64,000 nt of DNA from Schlegelella_A sp038318385 (GCA_038318385.1 JBBQCD010000014.1:1-64000), one strand, 5' to 3'. Counted from the stretch's first letter, positions 25,313-34,103 are shown. Program-made: numbers and translations. The notes: generated by a model not told the origin, from the letters alone.

Positions 25313-25389
25313 TCGGCACGCGCGGGAGCGCGCTAACGTGGACCATCCGCATGCCACGTGCATCCCGACGTCACCCACGGACCACTGCC

Positions 25390-26232
25390 ATGAACTACCG
25401 AAGCATCCTCGTCCACCTTGACACCGCGCCGACTTGCGATGAGCGCGTCGAGTTCGCGATCGGGCTCGCCCGGGCCCTCGACTGTCACCTGGTCGGGCTG
25501 GCGCCCACGGGGCTCGTCGATTGGCCGGTACTGGCCGACGTCTCCGGCAGCGTCGTCGAGTACGCAGACCTCGCCCGTCATGCCCTGGCAGACCGGGCCG
25601 AACGGCTCGCCGAGCGCTTCCGCGGTCGCTGCAAGTCGACAGGGCTCGGGTCCTTCGAGGCCGTCGTCGATGCAGATGGAGCGGTGCCGTCCGTCATCCG
25701 TCATGCGCGCTGCGCGGACCTCGCGGTGCTGAGCCAGACCGACCTTTCCGCCGGGGAGAACGGCGCAGCCTGGCATTGTGGCGAGGCGGTGGTTCTGGAG
25801 AGTGCCCGGCCGACACTCTTCGTCCCCTACGCCGGACGCTTCGAACCCATCGCCGCGCGTGCGATGGTGGCCTGGGACGACAGCCGCGAGGCAGCGCGCG
25901 CCCTCGCCGATGCATTGCCGCTGCTGCGGCGGGCCGGCGTGGTGCACGTGGTCACGTGGCAGGAATCGGACGGGGCGCAAGATGCCGACGTGGCCCGGCG
26001 CATCGAGGCCGTGAGCCAGTGGCTCGTGCGCCAGGGCGTGCGCGTCCAGACCCACGTCGAGACCACGAAGATCGATATCGCCGAGGCCATGCTGTCGCGC
26101 GCGGCAGACCTCGACGCCGGTCTGATCGTGATGGGCGCCTACGGCCACGCCCGCTGGTCCGAGCGCATTCTCGGCGGCGCCACGCGTGGGCTGCTGACGT
26201 CGATGACGATGCCGGTGCTGATGTCGCACTGA
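25390..26232 (+). CDS. Tandem universal stress protein (two Usp domains)
   Basis: 280 residues, a paralogue of the divergent 24378-25220 gene: same length and the same start pattern (MNYRSILVHLDTAPTCDERV). The C-terminal domain ends LDAGLIVMGAYGHARWSERILGGATRGLL, the intact nucleotide loop. The N-terminal domain again lacks the loop. ATG 25390 is chosen over earlier in-frame codons because it aligns with the paralogue. It converges on the MetE-like gene (7 bases apart). Control by the FNR-like box at 25299-25312 is likely. Confidence 0.92.
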   Translation: MNYRSILVHLDTAPTCDERVEFAIGLARALDCHLVGLAPTGLVDWPVLADVSGSVVEYADLARHALADRAERLAERFRGRCKSTGLGSFEAVVDADGAVPSVIRHARCADLAVLSQTDLSAGENGAAWHCGEAVVLESARPTLFVPYAGRFEPIAARAMVAWDDSREAARALADALPLLRRAGVVHVVTWQESDGAQDADVARRIEAVSQWLVRQGVRVQTHVETTKIDIAEAMLSRAADLDAGLIVMGAYGHARWSERILGGATRGLLTSMTMPVLMSH

Positions 26233-26239
26233 GGCCGGG

Positions 26240-27340
26240 TCAGCCCCACACTTCGCCGGCCACCTCGACCACGCGCTCGAGCTTCTTCCACTGGTCGTCC
26301 TGCGACAGGGCGTTGCCGTGGTGGGTGCTGGAAAAGCCGCATTGCGGCGACAGGCAGAGGCGCTCGAGCGGCACGAAACGGGCGGCCTCGTCGATGCGGC
26401 GCTTCAGGTCGTCCTTGGACTCGAGCTCGCCGAGCTTGGTCGTCACCAGACCGAGCACGACCTTCTTCTCGCCGCCGCTGCGCTCCAGCACCCGCAGGGG
26501 TTCGAAGCCGCCGGCGCGTGCGCTGTCGAACTCCATGAAGTAGCCGTCCACGTTCGTCGAGAACATCGCCTCGACGACCGGGTCGTAGCCGCCCTCGGCG
26601 ACCCACGCGCTCTTGAAGTTGCCGCGACAGGTGTGGATCGTCACCTGCATGCCTGCGGGTCGATCGACCAGGGCGGCGTTGATGGCATCGGCGTAGATCT
26701 GCGGCAGGCGCGCCGGATCGTCGCCGTTGGCACGGCAGGTCGCCTGGATGCGCGGATCGCAGAGGTAGGCGAAAGTGACGTCGTCGAGTTGCAGGTAGCG
26801 GCAACCGGCCGCGCCGAGATGCCCGATCGCCACGCGATAGGCCGCGGCGACGTCGGCCCAGAACTCGGCCATGTCCGGGTAGACCTCCTTGGAGACCGAC
26901 GCCCGGCCGCCACGCAGGTGCAGCATCGACGGCGAAGGGATCGTCATCTTGGCGGTCCGCGACGTCACCGACTTCAGGAAGGCGAAGTCCTCGACCATGA
27001 TCGGCACGCTGCACGCGATCTTTCCGGTCACCGTGGGGATCGGTGGCTGCTCGCTCTGGCCTTCGATCTTGAACTTCGGGCCGGGATTCTCCTGCAGCGT
27101 CACGCCGTCGAGCCGGGCCAGGAAGTCCAGATGCCACCAGTCGCGACGGAACTCGCCGTCGGTCACGCTCTGCAGGCCGATTGCTTCCTGCTTGCGAACG
27201 GCATCGCGGACCGCGCTGTCCTCGGCAAGTCGCAATGCGTCGGCGGCCAGCGAGCCCTCCTTCCAGCGTTTGCGGTCTGCGGCCAGTTCGGCGGGTCGCA
27301 ACAGGCTGCCGACCTGGTCGGCACGGTAAGGGGCATTCAT
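26240..27340 (-). CDS. Short MetE-like (cobalamin-independent methionine synthase family) protein
   Basis: 366 residues from ATG 27340, which has a GAGGAG ribosome site; the frame is open further upstream without similarity. It matches the catalytic half of MetE only, as in the YxjG/YxjH group. The zinc ligands are visible: His and Cys in IHTCRGNF, a Glu in YFMEFDSARAGG, and the last Cys in LSPQCGFSS. The start PYRADQVGSLLRP and GLQSVTDGEFRRDWWH are typical of this subfamily. It probably transfers a methyl group from a folate or other donor to a thiol; the real substrate is uncertain. Divergent from a small lipoprotein gene. Confidence 0.85.
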   Translation of the reverse strand: MNAPYRADQVGSLLRPAELAADRKRWKEGSLAADALRLAEDSAVRDAVRKQEAIGLQSVTDGEFRRDWWHLDFLARLDGVTLQENPGPKFKIEGQSEQPPIPTVTGKIACSVPIMVEDFAFLKSVTSRTAKMTIPSPSMLHLRGGRASVSKEVYPDMAEFWADVAAAYRVAIGHLGAAGCRYLQLDDVTFAYLCDPRIQATCRANGDDPARLPQIYADAINAALVDRPAGMQVTIHTCRGNFKSAWVAEGGYDPVVEAMFSTNVDGYFMEFDSARAGGFEPLRVLERSGGEKKVVLGLVTTKLGELESKDDLKRRIDEAARFVPLERLCLSPQCGFSSTHHGNALSQDDQWKKLERVVEVAGEVWG

Positions 27341-27506
27341 GGGGAACTCCTCGACATGGAAGCGCCAGTATCGCTCCGGACCGCGAGGCGTCGACTGCAC
27401 GGCACGAATGCACGCCTCGTGCCATCGCCGGTAGCCTCGCGTTTCCGCAGGCAACGGCTCTCCGCTACCATTTCGGCCTCGCAGCGTGCTTAGGGGAAAC
27501 AAGACG

Positions 27507-27881
27507 ATGAGAATCGCAACAGCACTGGCCGCGGCCTTTGTTGCCGGCTGCGCCAGCGCGCCGCCTCCTGAACCCACGGTGGTCCGGTCGCGCGCCCCGA
27601 CCGCCTACGAGAGCTCGATCACCAATTTCTTCGACCTGACGATACGCGGCCCGCAGCCCAACCGTGTGCTGACCATCGGCAAGCCCGAGCCCGGAGGCTG
27701 CCCGCTGGGCGGCCAGGTCACATCGGCGCTGGGCTGGGTCGTGCCGGTGCAGTACGCCACGCGCACCGGCAGCCTCACCGGCAAGGACGCCGGCATCAAC
27801 GTCAAGGGCAAGGAGTACTACTTCTGGTTCCGCCAGGAGACGCTCTACGGCGTGACGCCGAAGCTCGAGCTCTGCCCCTAG
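27507..27881 (+). CDS. Small putative lipoprotein, 124 aa
   Basis: Start ATG 27507 with a GGGGAAAC leader; an earlier in-frame start would add only seven residues. The N-terminus is a short lipoprotein signal with lipobox FVAGCAS (Cys at residue 15). The mature part is about 110 residues and includes GGCPLGGQVTSALGWVVPVQYAT and KGKEYYFWFRQETLYG, predicted to be beta-rich, with a C-terminal Cys (ELCP) that may pair with the Cys in GGCPL. I recognise no family. It converges with the gene at 27920 across a bidirectional terminator. Confidence 0.75.
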   Translation: MRIATALAAAFVAGCASAPPPEPTVVRSRAPTAYESSITNFFDLTIRGPQPNRVLTIGKPEPGGCPLGGQVTSALGWVVPVQYATRTGSLTGKDAGINVKGKEYYFWFRQETLYGVTPKLELCP

Positions 27882-27892
27882 AGTCGCCCCGT

Positions 27893-27914
27893 CCGACCGA
27901 GGCTCGCCGGTCGG
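27893..27914. terminator. Bidirectional hairpin between convergent genes
   Basis: CCGACCG (27893-27899) pairs with CGGTCGG (27908-27914) around an 8-base loop, between the stops of two convergent genes (27881 and 27920). TT follows on the plus strand; the T tract is weak, so this is a structural inference. Confidence 0.45.
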
Positions 27915-27919
27915 TTCGC

Positions 27920-28375
27920 TCAGTCGCGACCGCGGCCCTCGCCGTGCTTGTCATGCTTGCCTGACTTGTCGTGCTTGTCCCACTTGTCTTGCTTGTCGTG
28001 CCCCAGGTGACGGCCACGATCGCCATCGCGCCCACGGCGCTCGTGCTCCCAGCGCTCACGCACCCAGCGCTCCTGGACAAAGTAGACCGGCTGGCCGCAG
28101 GCGCCGTATCGGCCGCAGTAACGCCGCCAGTTGTTCTGATGCGCCGGAGGCACGTAGAGATAGATCGGCCGGCGTTCGACCACGACCGGCGGCTGCGTGA
28201 TGACGACCGGTTGCGGGTACACCAGCATCGGTGGCTGCGAATAGCCGCCGATGTCAACGCGGCCGTAGACGCCCGGCTGGTTGACGCTGATCGAGACCCC
28301 GACGTTCGGAGCGGCGATCACCGGTGCGACAGCCAGGACGGCGATCGCAAGGGCGAGGATTTTCGGGTTCTTCAT
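27920..28375 (-). CDS. Exported small protein with His/Asp/Lys repeat tail
   Basis: 151 residues from ATG 28375. A signal peptide (KILALAIAVLAVAPVIAAP) is followed by a Val/Pro-rich domain (VSISVNQPGVYGRVDIGGY, PQPVVITQPPVVVERRP) and a Trp/Tyr/Cys segment (WRRYCGRYGACGQPVYFVQ). This front part resembles short betaproteobacterial secreted proteins of unknown function. The last about 40 residues become extremely charged and repetitive (HDKQDKWDKHDKSGKHDKHG), encoded by imperfect 9-base-type repeats over about 27944-28003. A histidine/aspartate-rich exposed tail suggests metal binding. Function unknown. Confidence 0.78.
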   Translation of the reverse strand: MKNPKILALAIAVLAVAPVIAAPNVGVSISVNQPGVYGRVDIGGYSQPPMLVYPQPVVITQPPVVVERRPIYLYVPPAHQNNWRRYCGRYGACGQPVYFVQERWVRERWEHERRGRDGDRGRHLGHDKQDKWDKHDKSGKHDKHGEGRGRD

Positions 28376-28460
28376 GAGATGAATCCTTCGGGAAGTTGTC
28401 CCTGAAGCTAACGCGCGGGGCACGTTCCCCGCGGACGGCGCTGCCGCGGCGAACACTCCC

Positions 28461-29777
28461 TTACACCGGATTTCCGACCGGCGGTAGCACCGTTGCACTG
28501 CACTCGCCGAGCCCGATTCGACGGTGCCCCGGGCGGTTGCAATGCGCGCGCAGGATCACCTTGTCGCCGTCCTGCAGGAACGTTCGGGTCTCGCCGTTCG
28601 GCAACCGCAACGGCTCGCGTCCGCCATCCGAGAGCTCGAGCATCGAGCCGCCCTGCCCCGGTTGGGGACCCGACTGCGTGCCGGTGCCGAGCAGGTCGCC
28701 GCTCGTCAGGTTGCAGCCGTTGCTGGCGTGGTGCGTGACGAGCTGGGCCAGCGTCCAGTAGGCGTCGCGAAAGTTCGATTGCATGAGGCGCGTGGCGGCC
28801 AGGCCGTTCGCACGCATCGCCGCCGTCTCGAGCCAGACCTCAAGAAAGATGTCGAGCGCGCCGCTCTCGCGGTTCGACGGGCTGTCAAGGTACGGCAATG
28901 GCGCCGGATCGCCGTCCGGCCGGACGAAGGGCGCACGAAACGGCGCCAGCGCTTCCATCGTCACCACCCAGGGCGACAGCGTCGTCGCAAAGTTCTTGGC
29001 GAGGAACGGGCCGAGCGGCTGGTACTCCCAGGCCTGGATGTCGCGGGCCGACCAGTCGTTGAGCAGCACCACGCCGAAGAGGCAGTCCTCGGCCTGGGCC
29101 ATCGACAGCGGTTCGCCGAGGGCGTTGCCGGCGCCGATCAGCGCTCCGAGCTCGAGTTCGTAGTCGAGCCGGCGGCAAGGTCCGAACGATGGCGTCTCGG
29201 CCTCGCCCTTGAGCTGCCCCGAAGGCCGACGAAAGTCCTGGCCGCTGACCCGGATCGACGACGACCGGCCGTGGTAGCCGATCGGCACCCACTTGTAGTT
29301 CGGCAGCAAGGGCGCATCGGGGCGGAACAGCTTGCCCACCGCCGTCGCGTGGTGGATGCCGGTGTAGAAGTCGGTGTAGTCGCCGATCGCGCACGGCAGG
29401 GCGAGCTCGACGGCGGCCTGAGGCACCAGGCAGAGCTCGAGGAAGGAGCTGAACTCGCTGCCTTCCCGCAGCGCCTTCGACAGCAGGTCCCGGACCCCGC
29501 GACGGGCGTCGCTGCCGGCGGCCATGAAGGCGTTGAGGTCGCCGCCGGCGAGCGGGCGCAGCAATTCCTCCTGCCCCGCCCCCCATGGCGACTGGTGCAC
29601 GGCCAGGTGCAGGTCGAGGACCTGGTCGCCGATCGCCACGCCGACGCGCAGCGGGTCATTGCTGTCGGCGCGTCGGAAACGCCCGAACGGCAGGTTCTGG
29701 ATCGGGAAATCGGTCGCGACGTCGTTGGCCGAGGCCACCCAGCTGCGCAGCGAAGGGTCGTGGCTGTCATCCTGCAT
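28461..29777 (-). CDS. fahA: Fumarylacetoacetase
   Basis: Last enzyme of the homogentisate pathway: cleaves fumarylacetoacetate to fumarate and acetoacetate. 438 residues. An N-terminal SH3-like domain (about 1-120) precedes the FAH catalytic domain with DFYTGIHHATAVGKLFRP, the Glu-x-Glu metal ligands in YELELGALIGAGN, and the Asp in LLNDWSARDIQAWEY. It overlaps the hmgA stop by 11 bases and is the last gene of the leftward cluster. A maleylacetoacetate isomerase gene is not in the window; it may be elsewhere. Confidence 0.96.
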   Translation of the reverse strand: MQDDSHDPSLRSWVASANDVATDFPIQNLPFGRFRRADSNDPLRVGVAIGDQVLDLHLAVHQSPWGAGQEELLRPLAGGDLNAFMAAGSDARRGVRDLLSKALREGSEFSSFLELCLVPQAAVELALPCAIGDYTDFYTGIHHATAVGKLFRPDAPLLPNYKWVPIGYHGRSSSIRVSGQDFRRPSGQLKGEAETPSFGPCRRLDYELELGALIGAGNALGEPLSMAQAEDCLFGVVLLNDWSARDIQAWEYQPLGPFLAKNFATTLSPWVVTMEALAPFRAPFVRPDGDPAPLPYLDSPSNRESGALDIFLEVWLETAAMRANGLAATRLMQSNFRDAYWTLAQLVTHHASNGCNLTSGDLLGTGTQSGPQPGQGGSMLELSDGGREPLRLPNGETRTFLQDGDKVILRAHCNRPGHRRIGLGECSATVLPPVGNPV

Positions 29778-31080
29778 CGGAACTCCTCGAGGCGTCTGCC
29801 AGGCCGGCCCAGCATTGCGCGTAGTCGCGGTCGAGCGCTCCGCCTTCCAGCGCCCAGGCCGTCGGCCGGAACGCCCAGCGACTTTCGAACATGAAGGCGA
29901 GCGTGTTGTCGAGCTTGTGCGGCTGCAGGTCGGCCTCGGTCGCGCGCACGAAGGCGTCGGCGTCCGGACCGTGCGGCACCATCGAGTTGTGCAGGCTCGC
30001 GCCGCCGGGACGGAAGCCCTCGGGCTTGGCGTCGTATTGGCCGTAGACGAGGCCCATGAATTCGCTCATCACGTTGCGGTGGTACCAGGGGGGACGAAAT
30101 GTGTCCTCGGCGACGAGCCAGCGCGGCGGGAAGATCACGAAGTCGCAGTTCGCGGTGCCTGGTGTGTCGCTGGGCGAGGTCAGCACGGTGAAGATCGACG
30201 GATCCGGATGGTCGTGGCTGATCGACCCGATGGTCATGAAGGTTCGGGTGTCGTAGACAAAGGGCACGAGATTGCCATGCCAGGCGACGACGTTGAAGGG
30301 CGAACTGTCGGCGCGCGCGCGCCACAGCGCACCGCCGAACTTCTTCACGATCTCATACTCGCCGGCCGAATCCTCGAAGGCCGCGTTCGGTGCCTGGAAG
30401 TCGCGCGGATTGGCCAGACCGTTGGAGCCGATGGGACCGAGTTCGGGCAAGCGGAACGGCGCGCCGTAGTTCTCGCAGACGTAGGCGCGCGCACTGCCGT
30501 CGGGCAGCGCGACCTTGAACGCCATGCCGCGCGGCAGCAGCACGACGTCGCCGGGACCGGCGGCGAGCACGCCGAGTTCCGTCGTGATCGCCAGGCGCCC
30601 CTGCTGCGGCACGACCAGCATCTCGCCGTCGGCGTTGACGAAGGCGCGGCGGTCCATCGAACGGTTTGCCAGCACGAGGTGCGCGGCGATGCCGCTCTGC
30701 GCCTGCTCGTCGCCGTTGACCACCATCGTGCGCAGGCCGTCGATGAAATCGAGCGGTTCGGCATCGGCCGGCGGAATCGCCACCGGACTCCAGCGCATCG
30801 GATCGGGCGGTGCGAGCAGGCCGCCGCGCGCGCCGGTCTTGAGCCATGGCTGTTCGAGCGGCGTGTAGCCGCCGGCCTGCACCGAGGGTCGGCGTCGGTA
30901 AAGCCAGGTGCGCAGGTTGGTCGCCCGCGGCGCGGTAAAGGCGGTGCCGCTCAGGAGTTCCGCATAGAGACCGTGGGCAACGCGTTGCGGGCTGTTGCGG
31001 CCGACCGGCAATGCGCCGGGCAAGGCCTCGCTCGCATGCTGGTTGCCGAAGCCGAAGAGCGGTGCGGGAGTTTCGTTCAT
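29767..31080 (-). CDS. hmgA: Homogentisate 1,2-dioxygenase
   Basis: Ring-opening Fe(II) enzyme: homogentisate to maleylacetoacetate. 437 residues from ATG 31080 (MNETPAPLFGFGNQHASEAL). Iron ligands are seen in WYHRNVMSEFMG (His, then Glu six residues on) and the His of NSMVPHGPDAD, as in human HGD. Other landmarks are YAELLSGTAFTAPR and FNVVAWHGNLVPFVYD. It overlaps the fahA start and lies 37 bases downstream of the DUF2783 gene in a single transcript. Confidence 0.96.
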   Translation of the reverse strand: MNETPAPLFGFGNQHASEALPGALPVGRNSPQRVAHGLYAELLSGTAFTAPRATNLRTWLYRRRPSVQAGGYTPLEQPWLKTGARGGLLAPPDPMRWSPVAIPPADAEPLDFIDGLRTMVVNGDEQAQSGIAAHLVLANRSMDRRAFVNADGEMLVVPQQGRLAITTELGVLAAGPGDVVLLPRGMAFKVALPDGSARAYVCENYGAPFRLPELGPIGSNGLANPRDFQAPNAAFEDSAGEYEIVKKFGGALWRARADSSPFNVVAWHGNLVPFVYDTRTFMTIGSISHDHPDPSIFTVLTSPSDTPGTANCDFVIFPPRWLVAEDTFRPPWYHRNVMSEFMGLVYGQYDAKPEGFRPGGASLHNSMVPHGPDADAFVRATEADLQPHKLDNTLAFMFESRWAFRPTAWALEGGALDRDYAQCWAGLADASRSSDAG

Positions 31081-31117
31081 GGTCGTTCCATTCTGACGCC
31101 TGACGGCGAGCCCGCCA

Positions 31118-31351
31118 TCACGCGGCTTCAGGCGGAGTCGGTGCGCCCGGCGACGGCGCACCCAACGTGTTGGCGCGCGCCGCGGCCAGGGCCTCGCGCA
31201 GCACGCCGAGCGCACCGATCTGGTTGGCCAGCAGCAGCACGAGCTTGGCGTTGAGCTCGTGGCTTTGCGAAGGGCTGAGGTCGCGGTGCGCTTCGATCAG
31301 CGCTTCGTAGAAATCGTCGGCCGATTCCAGGTTGAACGCGGTGTTGAGCAT
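31118..31351 (-). CDS. DUF2783 small protein, possible hydroxylase coupling subunit
   Basis: 77 residues: a helical N-terminal part (NLESADDFYEALIEAHRDLS, NAKLVLLLANQIGALGVLREAL) matching DUF2783, then a Pro/Ala tail. No cysteines or histidine clusters. It sits between the FAD hydroxylase (18 bases upstream) and hmgA. The two-component 3-hydroxyphenylacetate 6-hydroxylase described in Pseudomonas putida U pairs a flavoprotein (MhaA) with a small coupling protein (MhaB); by size and position this is the MhaB-like candidate. That assignment is inferred. Confidence 0.8.
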   Translation of the reverse strand: MLNTAFNLESADDFYEALIEAHRDLSPSQSHELNAKLVLLLANQIGALGVLREALAAARANTLGAPSPGAPTPPEAA

Positions 31352-31369
31352 CGGTCGGCTTCCTTGCCG

Positions 31370-33019
31370 TCAGCAGGGGCCGCAGGCGCGCGCCAACGCG
31401 GCGCGCACGCCCGCCTCGGAGAGCGTGCGCCACCGCGCGCAGACGTGCTGGTCGGGACGGATGAGATAGGCCGTACCGGGGCGGGCGTCGTAGCGCGCGC
31501 GGGCCAGGCCTTCGACATCCTCGAGGCCGGCTGCGGCGTCCAGGGCGACGCAGGTCAGCGGCAGCGCCGCGGCCCAGGACGGCGCGGCACCGAACGTCAG
31601 CAGGGTGAAATCGTCGCCGAGCTCGCGCAGCAGCCAGGTCGGCTCGCCGTCGCGACGCAACGGCGCATCGGCGGCGACCGCGCCCGGCACCATGGCGCCG
31701 GCGAAGGTCGCGGTGTCGGCGCTGTTGAGCGGCGAATCGGCGAGCGTGGCCGGCACCGACAGGCGTCCGCTGTTGACCAGGCGGCGCGCGAACGGGTGGT
31801 CGCGCGCCAGGTCGAGGACGGCGTCGCGGAACAGCCGGCTGATCTCGGTCTTCGGGGTGATGAAGTCGGTCGAGCGGGTGCTGCAGCGGATGTTCTCGTC
31901 GGCGGCGTACTCGCGCTCGGTCCCATAGCTGTCGAGCAACGCATCGGGTGCGCCGCTGCGCAGCACCCGGGCGAGCTTCCAGGCCAGGTTCTCGGCGTCC
32001 TGCACGCCCGAATTCGCGCCACGCGCGCCGAACGGCGAGACGCCGTGCGCGGCGTCGCCGGCGAAGACGACGCGGCCATGCCGGAAGCGCTCCATCCGCA
32101 TGCAGGCGAAGGTGTAGACGCTCGCCCACTCGAGCGTGAAGTCGACGCCTTTCGCCGGCGAGGCCGCGAGCAGCGCGCGCACCCGCGGGATGATGTTCTC
32201 GGGCTTCTTCTCGACCAGCGGATCGGCCTGCCAGCCGAGCTGGAAGTCGACCCGCCAGACGTTGTCGGGCTGGCGATGCAGCAGCACGCTCTGGTTCGGG
32301 TGGAAAGGCGGGTCGAACCAGAACCAGCGTTCGGTCGCGCCCTGCGGCAGCAACTCGGCGTCGGTGCGGATGTCGGCGATCAGGAAGCGGTCCTGGAACA
32401 CCCGGCCCTTGCTCTCGAGGCCCATGAGGCCGCGCACCGCGGACCGCGAACCGTCGCAGGCGACGACGTAGCCGGCGTCAATGCGGTAGCGGCCGTCGGG
32501 CGTCTCGACCTCCACCGCGACGCCGTCTTCAGCCGGCTCGATGCCGACCAGCCGGTTCTTCCAGCGGATCTCGATGGCCGGCAGTTCGAGGGCGCGCTCG
32601 AGCAGGAAGCCCTCGACGTAGTACTGCTGCAGGTTGATGAACGCCGGCCGGCCATGACCGGGCTCGGGCAACAGGTCGAAGCCGTACAGCGGCGCATCGC
32701 GGAAGAAGACCTTGCCGACGTTCCACGACACGCCCTTGTCGGTCATGCGGTCGCCGCAGCCGAGGCGGTCGAAGATCTCGAGCGTGCGCTTGGCAAAGCA
32801 GATGGCGCGCGAGCCGCTCGACAGGCGGTGGTCGTCGTCGAGCACGAGGACGCGGACTCCGCGCTGCGCCAGGTCGATCGCCAGCGCCAGGCCGACCGGA
32901 CCGGCACCGACGACGACGACGTCATGGTGCGCCGGTGGTGACGCCGCCTGCTCGGGCGATCGCCGGTAGGCGAATTCGAGCGCCTGGAAGTCGACCGGCG
33001 GAACCGCGCTCGATGACAT
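31370..33019 (-). CDS. FAD-dependent aromatic-ring hydroxylase
   Basis: 549-residue flavoprotein monooxygenase of the PheA/MhpA type. The Rossmann motif VVVVGAGPVGLALAIDLAQ is at about 34-52. The substrate/FAD motif with Asp-Gly is YVVACDGSRSAVRGLMGL, and the second FAD site is VVFAGDAAHGVSPFGARG. A C-terminal thioredoxin-like domain ends in GTAYLIRPDQHVCARW. Given downstream DUF2783, hmgA and fahA, the likely product is homogentisate, which points to 3-hydroxyphenylacetate 6-hydroxylase (MhaA-like); 4-hydroxyphenylacetate or other phenols are alternatives. The family is secure, the substrate inferred. Confidence 0.88.
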   Translation of the reverse strand: MSSSAVPPVDFQALEFAYRRSPEQAASPPAHHDVVVVGAGPVGLALAIDLAQRGVRVLVLDDDHRLSSGSRAICFAKRTLEIFDRLGCGDRMTDKGVSWNVGKVFFRDAPLYGFDLLPEPGHGRPAFINLQQYYVEGFLLERALELPAIEIRWKNRLVGIEPAEDGVAVEVETPDGRYRIDAGYVVACDGSRSAVRGLMGLESKGRVFQDRFLIADIRTDAELLPQGATERWFWFDPPFHPNQSVLLHRQPDNVWRVDFQLGWQADPLVEKKPENIIPRVRALLAASPAKGVDFTLEWASVYTFACMRMERFRHGRVVFAGDAAHGVSPFGARGANSGVQDAENLAWKLARVLRSGAPDALLDSYGTEREYAADENIRCSTRSTDFITPKTEISRLFRDAVLDLARDHPFARRLVNSGRLSVPATLADSPLNSADTATFAGAMVPGAVAADAPLRRDGEPTWLLRELGDDFTLLTFGAAPSWAAALPLTCVALDAAAGLEDVEGLARARYDARPGTAYLIRPDQHVCARWRTLSEAGVRAALARACGPC

Positions 33020-33082
33020 CGAAGTCGGCGTGTGGAGGCTCAGAGGGCAGGACGGCTCGAGGGGATTCGTCGGTGCAGCGCC

Positions 33083-34033
33083 TCAGGTCTCGAGCGTTTC
33101 CCACATCGCCTTGTCGCGCTCCGCCGTCCAGATGCGCGGATCCGGATGGGCGGTGGCCTCGTCGAGCGCGCGCGTCACGTCGAACGGCATGCAGTGGTCG
33201 AAGATCACCCACTGGCCGTACTTCGGCTTGAGCGCCGCATGCGTGTCCTTGTAGATGTCGCGCAGTTCCTTGCCCTGCTTCGCCCCGGCCTGCACGCTGG
33301 CGTACAGGTCGCTGACGAAGGCGCGCGTGCCGGCCAGGCCGCGCTGCACCATCTCGGGTGTCGTCAGCGCCGCGCCGCGGCCCGGCACCAGCGCCACCGG
33401 CTGCATCGCGGCGAGGTTGTCGAGCGTCTGCGGCCAGTCCTTGAAATAGGCGTCGCCGGCGTAAGGCGTCGCGTCGAACTCGACCAGGTCGCCGCTGAAG
33501 AGGATCTTCTGCTGCGGCAACCAGGCGATGGTGTCGCCCTTGGTGTGGCCGCGGCCGACCTGCATCAGCCGGACCTCCAGCTTGCCGAGCCAGACCGTCA
33601 TCTCGCCCTTGAAGGTCAGGGTCGGCCAGGTCAGTCCGGGGATCGTCTCGACGGCGCGGAAAAGGCGCGGGAAGCGCTCGATCTCGCTCTTCATGTCCTG
33701 CGCGCCACGCTCGACGATGAGATCGTAGGTGTCCTGGCTGGCGATGATCTCCTGCGGCTCGTAGGCGCTGGCGCCGAGTACCCGCACCGCGTGGTAGTGG
33801 CTCATCACCACGTACTTGATCGGCAGGTCGGTCACGGTCCGGATGTGGCGGATGACGTCGGCGGCCATCACCGGCGTGGCCTGCGTGTCGATCACCATCA
33901 CCGCGTCGTCGCCGATGATCACGCCGGTGTTGGGATCGCCCTCGGCGGTGTAGGCATAGGCGTTGGCGGAGAGCCGCGTGAAGGTGACCTTCTTCTCCTG
34001 GAGGTCGGCCTGGCTGGCGAATGCTTTGCTCAT
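33083..34033 (-). CDS. MBL-fold hydrolase with altered metal motif
   Basis: 316-residue metallo-beta-lactamase-fold protein and first gene of the leftward aromatic cluster. The fold is clear: PNTGVIIGDDAVMVIDTQ, VGRGHTKGDTIAWLPQQKILFSGDLVEF and a late FDHCMPFDV. The usual His-x-His-x-Asp-His motif reads SHYHAVRVLGAS, so the Asp-His pair of the second metal site is Val-Arg. The first two His, the His of GRGH and the Asp of SGDL remain, so one metal could still bind. No signal peptide. It may be a single-metal hydrolase (lactone or thioester) or have lost hydrolysis. 63 bases separate it from the hydroxylase gene. Confidence 0.85.
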   Translation of the reverse strand: MSKAFASQADLQEKKVTFTRLSANAYAYTAEGDPNTGVIIGDDAVMVIDTQATPVMAADVIRHIRTVTDLPIKYVVMSHYHAVRVLGASAYEPQEIIASQDTYDLIVERGAQDMKSEIERFPRLFRAVETIPGLTWPTLTFKGEMTVWLGKLEVRLMQVGRGHTKGDTIAWLPQQKILFSGDLVEFDATPYAGDAYFKDWPQTLDNLAAMQPVALVPGRGAALTTPEMVQRGLAGTRAFVSDLYASVQAGAKQGKELRDIYKDTHAALKPKYGQWVIFDHCMPFDVTRALDEATAHPDPRIWTAERDKAMWETLET

Positions 34034-34103
34034 GATGGCGGTGTCCCGGTGGATGACGCAGGCGGGCGGGCGATGCCGGCGTCTGGCTGAAAAGTGTTCC
34101 TTG

